From Brevundimonas sp. (GTDB lineage: Bacteria > Pseudomonadota > Alphaproteobacteria > Caulobacterales > Caulobacteraceae), in the NCBI GenBank assembly GCA_004296955.1, contig SCVB01000096.1:124001-188000 (forward strand): a DNA stretch of 64,000 nucleotides, written 5' to 3'. The notes below the pieces were generated by a model. The model did no database searches, was not told where the DNA came from, and saw only the letters and a list, made by a program, of their open reading frames with translations. Position numbers and translations under genes: made by a program. Shown here piece after piece: positions 1 to 9,196 of the stretch (positions are counted from its first letter, which is position 1; every line of letters starts with the position of its first letter).

Positions 1-454
1 GGATCATGGGCTGCATCCGCTCGACGTCTCCGACATCCAGGGCGCCCGTGACCCGTTCATTGAACCGGTTCACCTCGACCAGGGCGATCTGGAACACGGC
101 GCAGCCGTCAGCCGTGAGGGACAGATGCACCTGGCGCCGGTCCTGAAGGGCGCGTTCGCGCCTGATGAGGCCATCCCGGGCCAGCCGATCGACGGTCCGT
201 GTCAGGGTCGTCCGGTCGGTGGCGCAGAACGCCGCAACCTCGCCCATCGTGGCCTTGTCCAGACGTCGGAGCGTAGCCAGGACCTGCCATTGGCCGGGCG
301 TCAGTCCAGTCTCGGCCAGTTCACGGCCCAGGGCGGTCTCGCGCTGCCGGACCAGATGGTGAAGCAGAAAGAACAGATGCCCCGCCGTCATGGGCTCGGT
401 CGGGCCCGGCGGCGCCCCTGAATGTCCGTCCGTGTCGCCGCCCGATATGCTCAT
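1..454 (-). CDS. MarR-family transcriptional regulator, 3' end cut by window edge
   Basis: The translated product has the MarR winged-helix layout: a helix rich in His and Leu (GHLFFLLHHLVRQRE), then the recognition region (MGEVAAFCATDRTTLTRTVDRL) and the wing with the conserved DRR turn (RALQDRRQVHLSLT). The C-terminal dimerisation helix runs off the left edge, so the gene is partial. I start it at the outer ATG, which adds about 21 polar residues; an inner ATG at position 391 gives a more standard N-terminus and is equally possible. It lies about 150 bp downstream of ccoS on the same strand and probably has its own promoter. The ligand is unknown; many MarR proteins repress efflux or aromatic-acid genes. 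The family call is firm, the start is not. Confidence 0.85.
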   Translation of the reverse strand, partial: MSISGGDTDGHSGAPPGPTEPMTAGHLFFLLHHLVRQRETALGRELAETGLTPGQWQVLATLRRLDKATMGEVAAFCATDRTTLTRTVDRLARDGLIRRERALQDRRQVHLSLTADGCAVFQIALVEVNRFNERVTGALDVGDVERMQPMI

Positions 455-607
455 TGCGTCCGCAAACCCCTGTCCGGTCAGTGCAACAGGTTCGCGCCCC
501 GCGTGCAAGATCAACCGCACCTGATGTCGATGGCCGTTATGGCTGCCGACCGGAACAGTCCCTGCGGCCGGGACGCGGGCTGGTCGGACCGGCGTCGTCG
601 CGGCGCG

Positions 608-814
608 TCAGCCGGGGAGGTCCTCATCCGGCCCGAGGGCCGTCAGCGGCGCTTCCGGGGTGGGCATGTCGGGATCGTCGTCGTCGATCAGGATGCGGGC
701 CGCGGCGCCCTGGATGTCCTCGTACTGGCCGGAGCGCAGGGTCCAGAAGAAGGCCCCGACGGCCAGAAGGCCCAGCGCCACCGAAAAGGGAGCCAGAAGG
801 AAGATGATGTTCAT
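608..814 (-). CDS. ccoS: CcoS, cbb3-type cytochrome oxidase assembly protein
   Basis: A 68-residue protein with one N-terminal membrane helix (residues about 3-23, FLLAPFSVALGLLAVGAFFW) followed by an acidic tail. The LRSGQYEDIQGAAARIL stretch right after the helix is the CcoS signature. CcoS is needed for cofactor insertion into CcoN in other proteobacteria. Its start overlaps the ccoI stop by 4 nt (ATGA), so it is translationally coupled. It is the last gene of the ccoNOQP-GHIS run. Length and context are normal for the family. Confidence 0.9.
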   Translation of the reverse strand: MNIIFLLAPFSVALGLLAVGAFFWTLRSGQYEDIQGAAARILIDDDDPDMPTPEAPLTALGPDEDLPG

Positions 815-2985
815 CGCCGGTTCCTGACCCGAAGCGCGTTGAGCGTCACGACCAGGGAAGAGCCCGACATCGCCAGGGCGGCGACAAAGGGGTTCACCAG
901 GCCGAGCATGGCGGCCGGCGCCGCCACGAGATTGTAGAGCGCCGCGAAGCCGAAATTCTCCAGCGCGCGGCGGCGGGCCGATCGGGCCACGTCGATGGCC
1001 TCGACCACCGCCATCAGGGCGTCCCGGGTCAGCACGAGGTCGGCGGCGTTCTGGCTGGCCTCCAGCGCCGAACCGGGCGCGATCGCGGCGTGCGCGCGCG
1101 CCAGGGCCGCCGCGTCGTTCAGCCCGTCGCCGATCATCAACACCTTGCGGCCCTCGGCGGCGAGGTGATCGATCGCCTCGGCCTTCTCCTGCGGCATCAG
1201 GCCGGCCCGCCAGTCGGCGACGCCGACCGTCACGGCCACGTCCCTGACCGCGCCGGCCTGGTCGCCCGACAGAATCTCGACCGTGATTCCGCGCGCCTTG
1301 AGCGCAAGGATCGTCTCCACCGCATCGGGCCTCAGGACGTCGGAGAACTGGAGGCGCACCTTGGACTCGTCCTCGAAGCCGAACCACAGTTCGGTTTCGC
1401 CCGAGCGCAGGGTCGGGACGCCGACAAAGGCCGCCCGGCCCAACCGCGCGCGGCGGCCGTCAATCAGGCCCTCAACCCCGAGGCCGGCATGCTCGACCAC
1501 CTCGGTGGCCAGGGGGCCGTCGCCGGCCGCCCGGGCGACCGCGCGCGCCATCGGATGGCTGGAGGCCCGCGCCAGAGGGGCCGCGAGAGCGATGATGCTC
1601 GGCGAGGCTCCGACGAGGGCGGGGCGCCCCTCTGTCAGGACCCCGGTCTTGTCGAAGACGACATGATCGATCTCGGCCAGCCGCTCGAGCGCGGCCCCGG
1701 ACTTGACCAGCACGCCGCGCCGGAAGAGGCGGGCCGAGGCCACCACCTGCACCGCCGGAACCGCCAGGCCGAGGGCGCAGGGACAGGTGACGATCAGAAC
1801 GGCGACGGCCCGGATCAGGGCCTCCCGCGGATCGAGGCCGAGGGCCCAGCCGCCGGCGAAGGTCGCCAGCGCCGCCGCATGCACAACCGGCACATAGAGG
1901 GCCGCCGCGCGATCGGCGAGCCGGACATAGCGAGAGCGGGACTGCGAGCCGGCCTCGACCAGCCGCGCGATGGCGGCCAGGGCCGAGTCCTCGGACCGGG
2001 CGCGCGCCCTCAGGGTCAGCAGGCCCGAGGTGTTGACAGCGCCGGCGCGGCACAGCTGCCCTGCCTGCACCCGCTCGGGCGCGCTCTCGCCGGTCAGCAG
2101 ACTGTTGTCGAGCAGCGCCTCGCCCGCCTCGAGCGTGGCGTCGACCGGGATGCGATCGCCCGGGCGCACGCGCAGGAGATCGCCGGGCTGGACATCGCCC
2201 AGCGGCACGGAGCGCTCGCGGCCGGCCTCGTCGATGACACAGGCCGCCGGGGCCTGGAGGGCCAGCAGGTCGCCCGCGGCGCTGCGCGCCCTGGCCCGGA
2301 GCACATGGTCCAGCCAGCGGCCGATCAGCAGCAGGAACAGCAGGGAGACGGCGGCGTCGAAATAGGCGTCGCGTCCGTTCAATATCGTTTCGGAGAAACT
2401 GATCGCCAGGGTCAGGATCACACCGACCGAGATCGGCACGTCCATATTGGCCTGGCCGGCGCGCAGCGAGCGCCAGGCCGACCGGAAGAAGGTCATGCCG
2501 GCGAAGATGGCGCAGGGCGCGCCCACGGCCGCCGACATCCACATCATCAGCGAGCGGGTCGCCGGCCCGAGCTCCTGGTCGAACAGTCCGGCCCAGATGG
2601 GGACCGAGAACATCATGGCGTTCATCGCCCCGAAGCCGGCGACGGCAAGGGCGAGGATCAGACGCCGTCCCTCGCGGTCGCGCTGCACCAGGGCGGCGCC
2701 GGGATCATAGGGCGTGGCCGGATAGCCGAGGCGGGCGAGCGCCGCGATGATCCGCGCGGGATCGACGCTGTCGTCGACCAGATTCACCGACAGCCGGCCG
2801 GTCGACAGGTTCAGCCGCGCCGCAGTCACCCCCGGCAGCCCCGCCATGGCGCGCTCGATCTTGGCGATGCAGCCAGCGCAGCGGGCGCCCGTCACCAGCA
2901 GGTCCAGCCGGGCGTGGCCGTCGTCCGCCTTGCGCAGGAAGGCGGACATGTCCGGCCCGCCGACTGCGTCGAAGGTCACGGCCAC
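811..2985 (-). CDS. ccoI: CcoI, copper-exporting P1B-type ATPase for cbb3 oxidase assembly
   Basis: A 724-residue P-type ATPase. In order it has an N-terminal heavy-metal domain with a Cys pair (GARCAGC, C36 and C39), membrane helices with the CPC transport motif (TCPCALGLAVP), the phosphorylation loop DKTGVLTEG and the hinge motif GDGLND. In the CcoI/FixI/CopA2 subfamily the pump exports Cu(I) at a slow rate to the periplasm for loading CuB of CcoN, rather than for copper detoxification. Position decides the subfamily: ccoH is directly upstream with a 10-nt overlap and ccoS directly downstream with a 4-nt overlap. No motif is missing. Confidence 0.95.
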   Translation of the reverse strand: MAVTFDAVGGPDMSAFLRKADDGHARLDLLVTGARCAGCIAKIERAMAGLPGVTAARLNLSTGRLSVNLVDDSVDPARIIAALARLGYPATPYDPGAALVQRDREGRRLILALAVAGFGAMNAMMFSVPIWAGLFDQELGPATRSLMMWMSAAVGAPCAIFAGMTFFRSAWRSLRAGQANMDVPISVGVILTLAISFSETILNGRDAYFDAAVSLLFLLLIGRWLDHVLRARARSAAGDLLALQAPAACVIDEAGRERSVPLGDVQPGDLLRVRPGDRIPVDATLEAGEALLDNSLLTGESAPERVQAGQLCRAGAVNTSGLLTLRARARSEDSALAAIARLVEAGSQSRSRYVRLADRAAALYVPVVHAAALATFAGGWALGLDPREALIRAVAVLIVTCPCALGLAVPAVQVVASARLFRRGVLVKSGAALERLAEIDHVVFDKTGVLTEGRPALVGASPSIIALAAPLARASSHPMARAVARAAGDGPLATEVVEHAGLGVEGLIDGRRARLGRAAFVGVPTLRSGETELWFGFEDESKVRLQFSDVLRPDAVETILALKARGITVEILSGDQAGAVRDVAVTVGVADWRAGLMPQEKAEAIDHLAAEGRKVLMIGDGLNDAAALARAHAAIAPGSALEASQNAADLVLTRDALMAVVEAIDVARSARRRALENFGFAALYNLVAAPAAMLGLVNPFVAALAMSGSSLVVTLNALRVRNRR

Positions 2986-3467
2986 GTCAGCCTCCGTTCG
3001 GCGACGAAGGCCTGCCCTGCCCCGGTCGCGGCCTCAATGCGGGTGTCCCAGGCGCCCGACAGTCCGGCGCGGGCGCCCGTGTAAAGCCCCGGCGCGCTTT
3101 CGGTCAGGGCCATGACGGAACGGCCCTGTTCGGTGGCCGGTCGCTGCAGGGTTGCCCTGACCGTCAGACCCGTCAGCGGCGCCCCGTCGCGGTCCTGCAT
3201 CATGACCTTGAGACCCCCGGGCTGCGCCTCGGCGGCGGCGCGCCAGCCCAGGGCTTCCTGCGCCCGGAGCCGCTTGAGCTCGGTGTTGTAGATCAGGCCC
3301 GTTTCATAGGGTCGCGCCGCCACCTGGCCTGGATGGGTCCGGTAGGCCAGGGTCAGGAAGGCCGCATCGACCCCGATCACCAGGGCGAAAAAGGCCACGA
3401 CGCCAGCGGCGACGTGCCAGCCCTTGACCGTGAAAGGCGGACGCGAAGGAGCCTGAACGACCGGCAT
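2976..3467 (-). CDS. ccoH: CcoH/FixH, cbb3 oxidase assembly protein
   Basis: A 163-residue protein with a single N-terminal membrane helix (about residues 17-37, WHVAAGVVAFFALVIGVDAA) and a periplasmic domain containing the FixH hallmark ARPYETGLIYNTEL. CcoH/FixH associates with the CcoN subunit during assembly of the oxidase. The start ATG overlaps the stop of ccoG by one base, and the gene overlaps ccoI by 10 nt. That is the standard ccoG-H-I-S assembly order. Confidence 0.93.
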   Translation of the reverse strand: MPVVQAPSRPPFTVKGWHVAAGVVAFFALVIGVDAAFLTLAYRTHPGQVAARPYETGLIYNTELKRLRAQEALGWRAAAEAQPGGLKVMMQDRDGAPLTGLTVRATLQRPATEQGRSVMALTESAPGLYTGARAGLSGAWDTRIEAATGAGQAFVAERRLTWP

Positions 3468-4954
3468 CAGCGTGTCTCCCCATAGTCGAAGGCGGTCGGG
3501 ACAGACTGGACCTCGTCGCCCGAACGGATTTCGAACGTCGCCGGACGGCGGCCGTCGCCAGCCTCGTCCGCAGCGGCCGTGACGAAGACCCGGACAGGCG
3601 TGACCCGGTTCGGTTCAACCTGAAGGCTCAGCGGCCCGGTGGAGGACAGGCCGGGGCTTCTGACGGTCGCGCCGGGGACGCCGGTGTAGCGGATTTCGAC
3701 GGTCGCGGGCTCGAAGCCATGGTTGGCGATCTTCAGGGTGTAACCGTTGCGGACCGCCCCGTCGTGCAGCCGCACCCAGGCCGGATTCCGGTCGCGCAGG
3801 GCGTGAACGTCGACCGTCCGGCGGGTGTTGAAGCCCCAGATCATCAGCCCGCCAACCACCGTCAGCGCGACACCGTAATAGAGGGTGCGGGCGCGGATCA
3901 GGCGATGCTGCGGCTTCTGACCGCAGCTTCGGGCCGCGACGGCCGCGTCTGTGTCATAGGCGATCAGGCCGCGCGGCCGTCCGACCTTGTCCATGACCTC
4001 ATTGCAGGCGTCGATGCACAGGCCACAGTTGATGCATTCCAGCTGGGCGCCGTCGCGGATGTCGATGCCCATGGGACAGACCACCACGCACTGGTTGCAG
4101 TCGATGCAGTCGCCGCGGCCCTCCCAGGATTCCGCCTTCTTGTGCGGGCCGCGCGGTTCGCCCCGGTCGTAGCGGTAGGTCACCTGGAACGACTGGTCGT
4201 CCAGCATCGCCCCCTGGATGCGGGGCCAGGGGCACATGTAGGTGCAGACCTGCTCGCGCATATGGCCGGCGAAGACATAGGTGGTGAAGGTCAGGATGGC
4301 GCACGACACATAGGCCGTCATCGGGGCGGTCCCGACCCAGAAGGTGCGGATCAGCGTCGGGGCGTCGTGGAAATAGAAGATCCACGCCCCGCCGGTGCCG
4401 AAGGCGACGCCGATCCAGACCAGATGTTTGCCGGCCTTGCGCCACAGCTTGTTGAAGGACGTCGGCGCCGCGTCCAGACGCATCCGGGCGTTGCGGTCCC
4501 CCTCGAACATCCGTTCGATGTAGATGTAGAGGTCGGTCCAGACCGTCTGCGGGCAGGCATAGCCGCACCACAGCCGCCCGAACAGGGAGGTGACCAGGAA
4601 CAGGGCCAGGGCCGAGAGCACCAGCAGGCCGGTGATGAAATACACCTCCTGCGGCCACAGCTGGATCATGAAGAAGTAGAAGCGGCCGCCATCGAAATCG
4701 ACCAGCACCGCCTGGTCGGGCAAGGCGCCGGGGCGCTCCCAGCGGATCCAGGGCGTGACGTAGTAGATCGCCAGGGTGAGGATCAGCAGGGCCCATTTGA
4801 TCCACCGCCAGCGGCCGTGGACCAGCTTTGGATAGATCGGCGTCCGGGGCTTGTAGAGGCCCGTCGGACGCCCCTTGTCCCGCTGCCGCTCGGCCACTGA
4901 AACGGGGCCGGGCGGCTTGGAGCGATCGCGGGTCCGGTCGATGATGATGGTCAT
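3467..4954 (-). CDS. ccoG: CcoG, membrane-bound 4Fe-4S protein for cbb3 oxidase maturation
   Basis: A 495-residue polytopic membrane protein. It has a membrane-embedded CGYACPQTVWTDLYIYIER segment and two ferredoxin-type cluster motifs (CIDCNQCVVVCPMGID and CINCGLCIDACNEVM), followed by an Ig-like periplasmic C-terminal domain. CcoG has been described as a cupric reductase that supplies Cu(I) to the assembly pathway. The reading frame stays open 58 codons upstream. I use the internal ATG because it forms an ATGA overlap with the ccoP stop and gives the normal N-terminus, ending the out-of-family Arg-rich extension. Confidence 0.95.
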   Translation of the reverse strand: MTIIIDRTRDRSKPPGPVSVAERQRDKGRPTGLYKPRTPIYPKLVHGRWRWIKWALLILTLAIYYVTPWIRWERPGALPDQAVLVDFDGGRFYFFMIQLWPQEVYFITGLLVLSALALFLVTSLFGRLWCGYACPQTVWTDLYIYIERMFEGDRNARMRLDAAPTSFNKLWRKAGKHLVWIGVAFGTGGAWIFYFHDAPTLIRTFWVGTAPMTAYVSCAILTFTTYVFAGHMREQVCTYMCPWPRIQGAMLDDQSFQVTYRYDRGEPRGPHKKAESWEGRGDCIDCNQCVVVCPMGIDIRDGAQLECINCGLCIDACNEVMDKVGRPRGLIAYDTDAAVAARSCGQKPQHRLIRARTLYYGVALTVVGGLMIWGFNTRRTVDVHALRDRNPAWVRLHDGAVRNGYTLKIANHGFEPATVEIRYTGVPGATVRSPGLSSTGPLSLQVEPNRVTPVRVFVTAAADEAGDGRRPATFEIRSGDEVQSVPTAFDYGETR

Positions 4955-5847
4955 GGCGCGGTTGCAGGAGCTCCGGACGTCTCGCCGCCCCCGGCGTTGA
5001 CGTGAACATAGACGGCCAGGGCCTTGATCACGGCCGGCGAGAACCGGCCTTCCCAGGTCGGCATGACGCCGTTGCGGCCGTTGTGGATCTGGCTTTGAAT
5101 CGAGGCCAGGTCCGAACCGTAAAGCCATTCGCGGTCCGTCAGATTGGGCGCGCCCAGTTCGCGGTTGCCCACGCCGTTCGGCGCGTGGCAGGCCGCGCAG
5201 TTGTCGGCGAACAGCTGTCGCGCCCGCTCGACCGCGGCGGGGTTGGCCTCGCGGCCCGACAGCGCCACCACATAGTTCGACAGATCAGAGACCTGACCGG
5301 CGTCGAGCATGCCGTCGCGGCCGAAGGCGGGCATTTGCGAGACCCGGGTCTCCGGATGCGCCGAGCGGACGCCGACGCGGAGCGTGTGCTCGATCTCTTC
5401 CAGCGTCCCGCCCCACAGCCAGACGTCGTCGCGCAGGTTGGGATAACCCTTGGCGCCGCCACCCCCGACCCCGTGGCAGCTGGCGCAGTTGTCGCCGAAG
5501 ACGGACTGCCCGATCGCAAGCGCGTGCGCCTGCAGGTCCGGATCCGCCTCGATCTGCTGCAGCGAGGCCGTCACCAGCAGGCCCTCGCTGCGGCCGCGCT
5601 GCGCCTGCAGGGCGCTCAGCTGCTGGACCACTTCGGCGCGGTCCGAACGCTTCAGGACGCCCGGCGTATAGCCGTTCAATCCCGGCCATGCCGGCATCAG
5701 CACCCAGTAGACGACAGCGAAGGCGATGCAGCCGTAGAAGATCCACAGCCACCAGCGCGGCAGGGGATTGTCCAGCTCCTTCAGGCCGTCCCACTCGTGC
5801 CCGGTCGTCTCGACGCCAGAGTGTTCGTCGCGCTCTCGTTCAGACAT
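4951..5847 (-). CDS. ccoP: CcoP, dihaem cytochrome c subunit of cbb3 oxidase
   Basis: A 298-residue membrane-anchored dihaem cytochrome c that passes electrons to CcoO and CcoN. One helix sits near residues 33-53 (LWIFYGCIAFAVVYW). Two c-type haem sites are visible, CASCH (121-125) and CAACH (217-221), with Met ligands in QMPAF (172) and GVMPTW. The start at GAGGACGAGC-ATG overlaps ccoQ by 8 nt and has a better ribosome-binding site than an ATG five codons upstream. The acidic pre-helix segment with DGLKELDNPLPRWW is typical of CcoP. Confidence 0.96.
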   Translation of the reverse strand: MSERERDEHSGVETTGHEWDGLKELDNPLPRWWLWIFYGCIAFAVVYWVLMPAWPGLNGYTPGVLKRSDRAEVVQQLSALQAQRGRSEGLLVTASLQQIEADPDLQAHALAIGQSVFGDNCASCHGVGGGGAKGYPNLRDDVWLWGGTLEEIEHTLRVGVRSAHPETRVSQMPAFGRDGMLDAGQVSDLSNYVVALSGREANPAAVERARQLFADNCAACHAPNGVGNRELGAPNLTDREWLYGSDLASIQSQIHNGRNGVMPTWEGRFSPAVIKALAVYVHVNAGGGETSGAPATAP

Positions 5848-6013
5848 GCTCGTCCTCGTCATTTTCGAGCGGAAGATGGGAGAGGCGCTTGAAGGCCTCG
5901 CGGTGCTTCGGCCACAGCGCGTAAACGACGCCGGCGATGAACACCGCTCCGAAGTAGATCGTGCCGCCCTGCTGGGCGAAGCGGGCCACGGTTTCGTAGT
6001 CGAGTCCGCTCAT
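5840..6013 (-). CDS. ccoQ: CcoQ, small cbb3 oxidase subunit
   Basis: A 57-residue protein read between ccoO and ccoP. It begins [17 protein letters not shown], has one membrane helix (about residues 18-34, [17 protein letters not shown]) and ends in a charged tail (NDEDEHV). This is the CcoQ/FixQ architecture; the subunit stabilises the interaction between CcoP and the CcoNO core. It starts inside the ccoO stop (ATGA, 4-nt overlap) and overlaps ccoP by 8 nt, so the four structural genes are tightly coupled. Confidence 0.92.
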   Translation of the reverse strand: MSGLDYETVARFAQQGGTIYFGAVFIAGVVYALWPKHREAFKRLSHLPLENDEDEHV

Positions 6014-6747
6014 CGCAGGTTCTCCGGGTCTTCAGCCTGGTAGGTGCGGAAATCGACCTGGGTGCCGAGCTGCTGGAGGTAGGCGATCAGCGCGTCCATC
6101 TTGGTCAGTCGCGCCGGGTCGCCGTCGAAATCGCCCTGGGCCACGCGGGGGCCGTAGCGGCTGCGCAGCTCCGAGGTTTCGCTGGCGAACGGATCGACCT
6201 GGGCGTTCAGGTCCGCGGCGGCGTTCTCGACCTGGGCGTCCGTATAGGGCACCCCGACCGCGACCATCGCCCGCAGCTTGGCCTGGATGGCGTGCTGGTC
6301 CAGATCCTGGTCGGCCAGGAAGCGGTACGGAGGCATGTTTGACTCCGGCACCAGCGAGCGCGGATCGGTCAGGTGCTCGCGGTGCCAGTCGTTCGAGTAC
6401 TTGCCGCCGACCCGCGCCAGGTCAGGCCCGGTGCGCTTCGACCCCCACTGGAACGGGTGGTCGTACATGCTCTCGGCCGCGAGGCTGTAGTGACCGTAGC
6501 GTTCGACCTCGTCCCGCAGCGGGCGGACCATCTGCGAGTGGCAGCCGTAGCAGCCCTCGGCGATGTAGATGTCCCGGCCGGCCAGCTCGAGCGGGGTGTA
6601 GGGACGGACGCCCTCAACCTCCTCAATCGTGCTCTCGACCCAGAACAGCGGGGCGATCTCGACGATGCCGCCGATGGACACCACCAGGGTGATGCCGATG
6701 ACCAGCCAGAGCGAATGACGCTCGAACCTGTGATGCTGTTTCCACAT
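6010..6747 (-). CDS. ccoO: CcoO, monohaem cytochrome c subunit of cbb3 oxidase
   Basis: A 245-residue protein with an N-terminal anchor helix (residues about 13-35) and one c-type haem motif CYGCH at 66-70, followed by [18 protein letters not shown], which is diagnostic for CcoO/FixO. The Met axial ligand probably lies in the [10 protein letters not shown] segment. It transfers electrons from CcoP to the binuclear centre in CcoN. It starts 10 nt after ccoN and overlaps ccoQ by 4 nt. Confidence 0.96.
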   Translation of the reverse strand: MWKQHHRFERHSLWLVIGITLVVSIGGIVEIAPLFWVESTIEEVEGVRPYTPLELAGRDIYIAEGCYGCHSQMVRPLRDEVERYGHYSLAAESMYDHPFQWGSKRTGPDLARVGGKYSNDWHREHLTDPRSLVPESNMPPYRFLADQDLDQHAIQAKLRAMVAVGVPYTDAQVENAAADLNAQVDPFASETSELRSRYGPRVAQGDFDGDPARLTKMDALIAYLQQLGTQVDFRTYQAEDPENLR

Positions 6748-6757
6748 TAGCTGATCC

Positions 6758-8419
6758 TCACTCGGCCGGCAGGAGTTGCGGCGCGATCGTCGTCGCCGGG
6801 ACGGCCGCGCTGTTCGGCACGGACGGCATGCGGATCGTTCGCCACAGGTTGTAGGACATGATGAGCGTGCCGCTCAGGAACATCAGGCCGCCGACAGTGC
6901 GGATGATGTTCTCGATATGCTTGGCGGCGACAGTCTCGATGAAGCTGTTGGCCAGGAAGCCGTCGGGCGTGTACTCGCGCCACATCAGGCCTTCCATGAT
7001 GCCGGAGACCCACATCGCGGTGATGTAGAGAACGATGCCGGTCGTCGCGATCCAGAAATGCCACTCGACCAGTGCGTTCGAGTAGAGCCGCTCCTTCTTC
7101 CACAGCCAGGGCACCAGGCAGTAGATGGCGCCGAAGCTGATGAAGCCGACCCAGCCGAGCGCGCCGGAGTGGACGTGGCCGATGGTCCAGTCGGTGTAGT
7201 GCGACAGGGCGTTGACGGTCCGGATGGACATCAGCGGGCCCTCGAAGGTCGACATGCCGTAGAAGGCGATGGCGACGACCATCATGCGGACGACGGGGTC
7301 GGTGCGCAGCTTGTCCCAGGCCCCCGACAGGGTCATCAGGCCGTTGATCATCCCGCCCCAGGACGGCATCCACAGCATGATCGAGAAGGTCATGCCCAGG
7401 GTCTGCGCCCACTGCGGCAGGGCCGTGTAGTGCAGGTGGTGCGGACCCGCCCAGATGTAGATGAAGATCAGCGACCAGAAGTGGACGATCGACAGACGGT
7501 AGGAATAGACCGGCCGCTCGACCCGCTTGGGCACGAAATAGTACATGATCGCGAGGAAGCCGGCGGTCAGGAAGAAGCCCACCGCGTTGTGGCCGTACCA
7601 CCACTGGACCAGAGCGTCCTGGACCCCGCCGAAGGCCGAATAGCTGCGCGCCTCGAGCAGGCCGACCGGAACGGCGGCGTTGTTCACCAGGTGAAGCAGG
7701 GCGACCGTGACGATGAAGGCCAGGTAGAACCAGTTCGCCACATAGATGTGCGGCTCCTTGCGCTTCCAGATCGTGCCCAGGAAGACGAACAGATAGGCGA
7801 CCCAGACGATGGTCAGCCACAGGTCAACGTACCATTCCGGCTCGGCGTATTCGCGCGACTGGGTGATGCCGGCGACATAGCCGGTGGCCGCCAGGACGAT
7901 GAAGAGCTGGTAGCCCCAGAACACGAACCACGGCCAGATGCCGCCGGCCAGTCGGGCCTTGCAGGTGCGCTGCACGACCCAGAAGGAGGTGCAGATCAGG
8001 GCGTTGCCGCCGAAGGCGAAGATCACGCCCGACGTATGCAACGGGCGCAGGCGGCCAAAATTGAGCCAGCCATGCTCAGGGAAGTAGAAGATCTCGGGCC
8101 ACGACAGCTGCGAGGCGATCAACACGCCGACGGTCATGCCGATGACGCCCCAGAACATGGTGGCGATCACGCCCGCGCGAATCACGCCGTCCTGGTAGCG
8201 ATTCGGATCAGACCGGAACTTGCCGTTGGCGACGCCGATCGTCAGGGCGCTCAGCGCCACGACCGAAGCCGCCATCAGGATATAGCCGTGGAACCGGAAG
8301 GCCGGGTCGGCGGTGAAGGCGGTGGCCAGCAGGGCGAGCACAGCGGCCACGCCGAGGAACAGGAATAGGGCGACGACATCGAACGGGGTGTCGGTGTCTT
8401 GCGAGACGGTCGTTGGCAT
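6758..8419 (-). CDS. ccoN: CcoN, catalytic haem-copper subunit of cbb3 oxidase
   Basis: A 553-residue haem-copper oxidase subunit I of the C family, with about 12 membrane helices. Visible ligands include the His in [10 protein letters not shown] (low-spin haem), the CuB region [15 protein letters not shown], the His pair in [13 protein letters not shown] and the HVHSGALGW loop. The enzyme reduces O2 to water with high affinity and pumps protons. I start at the ATG preceded by AGAGGGG with 9-nt spacing; the frame runs open far upstream into non-coding sequence. A FixK-type box lies 57 bp upstream. It heads ccoNOQP-GHIS. Confidence 0.97.
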   Translation of the reverse strand: MPTTVSQDTDTPFDVVALFLFLGVAAVLALLATAFTADPAFRFHGYILMAASVVALSALTIGVANGKFRSDPNRYQDGVIRAGVIATMFWGVIGMTVGVLIASQLSWPEIFYFPEHGWLNFGRLRPLHTSGVIFAFGGNALICTSFWVVQRTCKARLAGGIWPWFVFWGYQLFIVLAATGYVAGITQSREYAEPEWYVDLWLTIVWVAYLFVFLGTIWKRKEPHIYVANWFYLAFIVTVALLHLVNNAAVPVGLLEARSYSAFGGVQDALVQWWYGHNAVGFFLTAGFLAIMYYFVPKRVERPVYSYRLSIVHFWSLIFIYIWAGPHHLHYTALPQWAQTLGMTFSIMLWMPSWGGMINGLMTLSGAWDKLRTDPVVRMMVVAIAFYGMSTFEGPLMSIRTVNALSHYTDWTIGHVHSGALGWVGFISFGAIYCLVPWLWKKERLYSNALVEWHFWIATTGIVLYITAMWVSGIMEGLMWREYTPDGFLANSFIETVAAKHIENIIRTVGGLMFLSGTLIMSYNLWRTIRMPSVPNSAAVPATTIAPQLLPAE

Positions 8420-8475
8420 TCGGGTGAGCCCCTCTGAGAGAGGCCTCTCGGTGCCTGCAAACCACAAGCGCTGCA

Positions 8476-8489
8476 TTGCGCTGGCGCAA
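8476..8489. promoter_or_regulatory. FixK/FNR-type operator between ccoN and a divergent small gene
   Basis: The 14-mer TTGCGCTGGCGCAA is an inverted repeat (TTGCG-N4-CGCAA) and fits the relaxed FixK/FNR half-site pattern TTG(A/C)-N6-(T/G)CAA. It lies 57 bp from the ccoN start and 47 bp from the start of the divergent membrane protein gene, so one site could serve both promoters. A second, outward-facing palindrome (CCGCAA-GA-TTGCGG) follows at 8498-8511 and may be fortuitous. The likely binding protein is the FixK encoded about 700 bp away. Confidence 0.75.
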
Positions 8490-8536
8490 AGCCATGCCCG
8501 CAAGATTGCGGCTTTGTGCACAGACGGAGACCCCAG

Positions 8537-8806
8537 ATGCACACGCGCGACATTGATGAAATCCGGTTGCTGGGCGGAGCCCTCGTCGCCTTGGGGCTCG
8601 CCCTGGGCGGAGCGGCCGCCGCGAGCGGCATCCTGGCGGCCGACCACATGGCCGCCGCCGCAGAGCTGTGCGGGCCGACCGCCGACCATTGCGGTCTGTG
8701 CGTGGCGGCCGGAGCCCTGCTTCTCGCAGCGCTCGGCGCGGCCGGCGCGGGCATTGGTTTGCTGATGAAGCCCCGTCCCGCCCTGCAACGGGCGACTCTG
8801 CGCTAG
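8537..8806 (+). CDS. Small two-helix membrane protein with Cys-rich loop, unknown function
   Basis: An 89-residue protein of no family I recognise. It has two hydrophobic segments (about residues 12-34 and 50-75) separated by a short loop with three Cys ([13 protein letters not shown]), and a basic C-terminus. The start is chosen at the ATG that follows GGAG with 7-nt spacing; an ATG seven codons upstream lacks a good site. It is divergent from ccoN across the FixK-type box, so it is probably induced under low oxygen. The loop cysteines could form a disulfide or bind metal or haem. Its stop is one base from the end of the convergent receiver gene. Confidence 0.75.
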   Translation: MHTRDIDEIRLLGGALVALGLALGGAAAASGILAADHMAAAAELCGPTADHCGLCVAAGALLLAALGAAGAGIGLLMKPRPALQRATLR

Positions 8807-8807
8807 G

Positions 8808-9191
8808 TCAGGCCGATCGGCTCAGCGCCGTGCGGACGGTCGTCAGCAGCGCATCGGTCAGCAGGGGCTTTTCGACGATCGGAATCCCGGCCGTGGCCGC
8901 TCGATCCCGCAGGGCCGCGCGCGGATTGGTGGTGATCAGGATCGCCGGCAATTGCACGCCTTCCTCGCGAAGACGCTCCAGCAGCGACAATCCGGACATC
9001 CCGGGCAGATTCTGATCGATCACCAGACAGCCGTTTTCCGGCAGAACCGGATTGGCCAGCAGACTCTCGGCGTCGCGATAGCTGCGCACCTCCAGCCCCT
9101 CGAGGTCGAAGGAGAATTGCACGGCGTGGGTCACGGCGGGATCGTCATCCACCAGAACCACCATCGGCCGCGAAAGCGCGGGGATAGGCAT
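8808..9191 (-). CDS. Stand-alone response-regulator receiver domain
   Basis: A 127-residue CheY-like protein with nothing attached. The acidic pocket is in [10 protein letters not shown] (about residues 11-20), the phospho-acceptor is D59 ([13 protein letters not shown]), the switch Thr is in ILITTNP and the Lys is K108 (IVEKPL). It starts six bases after the fixK stop; an ATG seven codons earlier would overlap fixK by 16 nt and cannot be excluded. Located in an operon with fixK and near fixLJ, it may take phosphate from FixL or act as a feedback element, a role played by the unrelated FixT in Caulobacter. That role is inference. Confidence 0.88.
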   Translation of the reverse strand: MPIPALSRPMVVLVDDDPAVTHAVQFSFDLEGLEVRSYRDAESLLANPVLPENGCLVIDQNLPGMSGLSLLERLREEGVQLPAILITTNPRAALRDRAATAGIPIVEKPLLTDALLTTVRTALSRSA

Positions 9192-9196
9192 GCCGG

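Noticed and set aside
580..607. Intrinsic terminator after ccoS
   Set aside because: Only short GC stems are present and no T-tract follows.
1090..3084. 664-codon open frame on the plus strand opposite ccoI
   Set aside because: It is the antisense shadow of a GC-rich gene with complete P-type ATPase motifs; its product is low-complexity Arg/Gly/Ala.
8498..8511. Second palindrome CCGCAAGATTGCGG near the FixK box
   Set aside because: Half-sites point the wrong way for a FixK/FNR site (CAA-N-TTG); I mention it only with the main box.
8420..8788. N-terminal extension of CcoN upstream of its ATG
   Set aside because: It covers the FixK box and the divergent gene, and lacks membrane or family features; the ATG at 8419 has AGAGGGG.
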